Source of the DNA: Ktedonobacter sp. 13_1_20CM_4_53_11
GTDB taxonomy: Bacteria > Chloroflexota > Ktedonobacteria > Ktedonobacterales > Ktedonobacteraceae
Assembly (NCBI GenBank): GCA_001919995.1
Contig: MNIY01000144.1
Span: forward strand, 1-8,238
Direction: 5' to 3'
DNA: 8,238 nucleotides
The notes below the pieces were generated by a model. The model was given only the letters and a program-made list of their open reading frames with translations. It was not told the origin of the DNA and searched no databases. Of this stretch, positions 5,976 through 8,238 are shown piece by piece. The first letter of the stretch is position 1. Every line of letters begins with the position of its first letter. A program made the translations under genes and the position numbers.

Positions 5976-6894
5976 AGAAGCAATCGAAACGACACGGGAT
6001 GCCACTGCGGCTGATCTGCGCCAAAACGCCCCAGGCGACATAAAGTCCAAAGCATCCGGAACAGCGCGGCGCACAGTGAATGTGGGTAGCATTGTTTCCC
6101 ACACCTTGCTGGTAATCATCGCGCTGCTGGTGCTTTTCCCCTTCTTTTGGATGCTGGACACGGCCCTCAAGCCAAATAGCCAGGTATTTGAGTTTCCGCC
6201 GTCCTTCATTCCATCCACTATCCAATGGGGAAATTTTGTCGAGGCGTGGACCTATCTTCCGTTTGGCCACTTTATTTTCAACACCCTCGTGGTTGCGATT
6301 GGCGGCACCTTCCTGGTCCTGCTCACGTCCAGCCTGGCGGCATATGCCTTTGCCCGGCTCCAGTTTCCGGGCCGAGATGCCATCTTCGTTCTGTATTTGG
6401 GCACGTTGATGGTCCCCCAGGCCGTATTGGTGGTTCCCCAATTCTTCTTGATAAAGGATTTGGGGTGGATAAACACCTATCAGGCTCTCATCCTGCCGAT
6501 GGCGTTCACGGCATTTGGGACCTTTCTGCTGCGGCAGTTCTTCAAAGGCATTCCTATAGAAATGGAAGAGGCTGCTAAGATTGATGGCTGCTCCCGGCTC
6601 CGCATCCTCTTTCAGATCATTTTGCCTTTGTCCACAGCCGCGCTCGGGGTACTGGGTCTCTTTACGTTCGTTGCGTTCTGGAACAACTTTTTGTGGCCCT
6701 TAATTGTGGTCAACACCCCCGATCAAGCGACCATTCCTTTGGGACTTCAGATGTTCCAGGGCCAGCATGCACAGGCGTGGAATTATATGATGGCTGGCTC
6801 AACGATTTCCATCATACCCGGGCTGATTTTACTCATTTTCGTGCAAAAGTACCTGGTACGGGGTATCAGCCTGACAGGTATGGGTGGCCGGTAG
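5965..6894 (+). CDS. Carbohydrate ABC transporter permease, MalG/UgpE type
   Basis: This is the second permease subunit, pairing with the preceding one (309 residues). A hydrophilic N-terminal tail of about 42 residues, somewhat long for the family, precedes transmembrane segments at about 44-66, 104-127, 138-162, 170-190, 225-248 and 276-296. The EAA loop is EEAAKIDGCSRLRILFQIIL (201-220), followed by P221. The motif FWNNFLWPLIVVN (238-250) and the C-terminal KYLVRGISLTGMGGR are characteristic of MalG-type subunits. The frame stays open upstream, but the ATG at 5965 is chosen because AGGAGGT (5949-5955) sits 9 bp before it and the upstream residues do not resemble the family. No ATP-binding subunit follows; the next gene is a glycoside hydrolase, so the ATPase is further on or encoded elsewhere, as with MsmX/MsmK. 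Confidence 0.94.
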   Translation: MKSEEAIETTRDATAADLRQNAPGDIKSKASGTARRTVNVGSIVSHTLLVIIALLVLFPFFWMLDTALKPNSQVFEFPPSFIPSTIQWGNFVEAWTYLPFGHFIFNTLVVAIGGTFLVLLTSSLAAYAFARLQFPGRDAIFVLYLGTLMVPQAVLVVPQFFLIKDLGWINTYQALILPMAFTAFGTFLLRQFFKGIPIEMEEAAKIDGCSRLRILFQIILPLSTAALGVLGLFTFVAFWNNFLWPLIVVNTPDQATIPLGLQMFQGQHAQAWNYMMAGSTISIIPGLILLIFVQKYLVRGISLTGMGGR

Positions 6895-6957
6895 GGTTAT
6901 GAATGAGTCGCTGCATTGGAGGCGTGACCGCAGCGGCCTGATTGTTGACCTGCCGTC

Positions 6958-6984
6958 GCGCAGGCCTTGCGAATACGCCTGCGT
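6958..6984 (+). other. Intercistronic hairpin between permease and hydrolase genes
   Basis: CGCAGGC (6959-6965) pairs with GCCTGCG (6977-6983), an 11-nt loop between; a G-U pair extends the stem by one. No T run follows, so it may attenuate decay or partly separate expression rather than end the transcript. It lies in the 131-bp gap before the hydrolase, whose Shine-Dalgarno starts 31 bp later. Confidence 0.5.
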
Positions 6985-7025
6985 GTTCCGGATCTCTTCA
7001 GAAAAGCAAAATTGAAGGAGTGAGC

Positions 7026-8238
7026 ATGAGTAGAGTCAATCTACGATTTCGCCAGGTCCACCTGGATTTTCATACCTCTGCAGCATGTGAGGATGTCGGT
7101 GCAGACTTTGACCCGCAGGTCTTTGCGGAAACGGTGAAGATGGGGTACGTGAACTCGATGACCATTTTCGCCAAATGCCATCACGGCTTCTCCTACTATC
7201 CCACCAAGGTCGGGACGATGCATCCACATTTGAAATTTGACCTGATGGGACAGCAAATCGAGGCCCTGCATTCTATCGGTGTGCGTGCACCCATCTACGT
7301 CTCCCTCATGTGGGATGACCTGGCCGGTGAGCAGCACGGGGAGTGGATCATTGTGGAGAAGAGTGGAAACATGCTGATGCGGCCCCCGCTCTCGAACCAG
7401 TCGCCGGTGCTGGGAGGCTGGGGCTGGACGACACTGGATCCGACGTCGGGCTATGGGGATTACGTCATCGCCCAGGTCCAAGAGATCTGTCGCGCTTACC
7501 CGGTCGATGGTTTCTTCTTCGATATCTGTTTCCCTCTCCCCAATTACTCGCCCTGGGGTCAGGCGAAGATGCGCCAGGCAGGAGTGCACCTGGATGATGA
7601 CCAGGCAGTGTTCCAGTTCACAGTGCGGGGTTTCAATGCCTACGTGCAGCGACTGAGTTCAGTCGTGCGCGAGCATGTGCCCGAGGCAACCATCTTCTTC
7701 AATGGCACGGTGACGCCACTGATGGAGACGACGATACCCTTTCAGACGCATCTCGAAATCGAAAGCCTGCCGACGTCCTCCCACACCTGGGGTTATCTGC
7801 ACTATCCCATTATGTCGCGCCAGGCTCGCACGACCGCGGTAGATTTCCTGGGGATGACCGGGCGCTTCCACAAATCATGGGCTGATTTCGGTGGCCTGAA
7901 GGACCGTGACCAGCTCGACTATGAATGCGGGACGATTGTAGGAGCAGGCGGGAAGATTTCTGTCGGGGACCAGCTACATCCGCGCGGCGTTCTTGACCCG
8001 GCGGTATACCGCCTGCTCGGGCATTCGTTTGGCAGAATTGAGCAGCTTGAACCCTGGTTGGAAGGGGCAAGGCCTACCGCCGAAGTGGCGATCCTCAGTC
8101 AGCTCAAACCGATGACGGGCCTGCGCATCCCAGGTCATAGCGACGATGTGGAGGGAGCAGCTCAATTCTTTCTGGAGACGGCCATCCAGTTCGACATTAT
8201 TGATCCGGCAGCGACAGCTTTCTCTGACTACAAGACGC
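7026..8238 (+). CDS. GHL6-like (alpha-amylase/fucosidase-like) glycoside hydrolase, N-terminal part
   Basis: An open frame of 404 codons runs off the right edge. The start MSRVNLRFRQVHLDFHTSAA, the motif VNSMTIFAKCHHGFSYYPT (42-60) and GTMHPHLKFDLMGQQIEALH (63-82) belong to the hypothetical glycosyl hydrolase 6 (GHL6) group, a TIM-barrel family often annotated as alpha-amylase-like or beta-galactosidase-trimerisation proteins. DGFFFDICF (161-169) is the expected strand-end catalytic region, with D166 a candidate acid residue, and LEIESLPTSSHTWGYLHYPI (243-262) is another family block. From about 350 on (TAEVAILSQLKP) the sequence looks like the Rossmann-like trimerisation domain of GH42-type enzymes. 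No signal peptide is visible, so it should act in the cytoplasm on the imported sugar. AAGGAG (7015-7020) lies 5 bp before the ATG. Substrate and exact CAZy family are not determinable here. Confidence 0.85.
   Translation, partial: MSRVNLRFRQVHLDFHTSAACEDVGADFDPQVFAETVKMGYVNSMTIFAKCHHGFSYYPTKVGTMHPHLKFDLMGQQIEALHSIGVRAPIYVSLMWDDLAGEQHGEWIIVEKSGNMLMRPPLSNQSPVLGGWGWTTLDPTSGYGDYVIAQVQEICRAYPVDGFFFDICFPLPNYSPWGQAKMRQAGVHLDDDQAVFQFTVRGFNAYVQRLSSVVREHVPEATIFFNGTVTPLMETTIPFQTHLEIESLPTSSHTWGYLHYPIMSRQARTTAVDFLGMTGRFHKSWADFGGLKDRDQLDYECGTIVGAGGKISVGDQLHPRGVLDPAVYRLLGHSFGRIEQLEPWLEGARPTAEVAILSQLKPMTGLRIPGHSDDVEGAAQFFLETAIQFDIIDPAATAFSDYKT

Noticed and set aside
5929..6441. 170-codon minus-strand frame
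   Set aside because: It lies antisense to the second permease, whose family motifs are unambiguous; the product has no recognisable features.
7041..7589. 182-codon minus-strand frame
   Set aside because: It lies antisense to the hydrolase frame, which matches a known family along its length.
1..8238. CRISPR array, insertion sequence, prophage, defence genes, tRNA or rRNA
   Set aside because: No spaced repeats, transposase or integrase, phage or nuclease motifs, and no cloverleaf or rRNA segments were seen on either strand.

Overview
The window reads as free-living bacterial chromosome of intermediate G+C content. Five complete genes are visible, plus one truncated gene at each edge. A sugar-transport operon with binding protein, two permeases and no ATPase, a CcpA-like LacI regulator, a MenA-type prenyltransferase and a SatP-type transporter together would suit a heterotrophic Chloroflexota bacterium (for example Ktedonobacteria) or a Gram-positive. 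This placement is inference only; no rRNA or other marker gene is present.

Layout. Positions 1-413 (minus strand) hold the first 137 codons of a SatP/YaaH-type acetate/succinate transporter. The 414-899 gap has no gene; it contains a good extended -10 promoter pointing at the transporter, a direct repeat and a cluster of four small hairpins. At 900-1823 (minus) lies a MenA/UbiA-type prenyltransferase, and 56 bp upstream of it, on the same strand, a LacI-family regulator (1880-2968, TTG start). A 679-bp intergenic region separates the regulator from a divergent plus-strand cluster: a lipoprotein sugar-binding protein (3648-4889), two CUT1-type permeases (5019-5975 and 5965-6894, overlapping by 11 bp) and a GHL6-like glycoside hydrolase (7026 to beyond the right edge).

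How it fits together. The regulator has the same recognition-helix residues as CcpA (SMATVSRV). The divergent region carries two copies of the CcpA/LacI-type operator core GAAAGCGCTTTC. One copy sits just downstream of a TTGACA-N16-TATAAT promoter that serves the transport operon. The other lies between the regulator gene and its likely promoter. Their centres are 294 bp apart, near a whole number of helical turns. The simplest model is a local repressor that shuts off both its own gene and a system that imports an oligosaccharide or glycoside and cleaves it in the cytoplasm. No ATPase is in the window; it may lie downstream or be a shared MsmX-type subunit.

The least ordinary features are non-coding: a 44-nt near-perfect palindrome holding the main promoter, a roughly 300-nt untranslated leader, a 12-bp-stem intercistronic hairpin after the binding-protein gene, and the hairpin cluster in front of the transporter. 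Nothing here clearly represents a new defence or mobile system.
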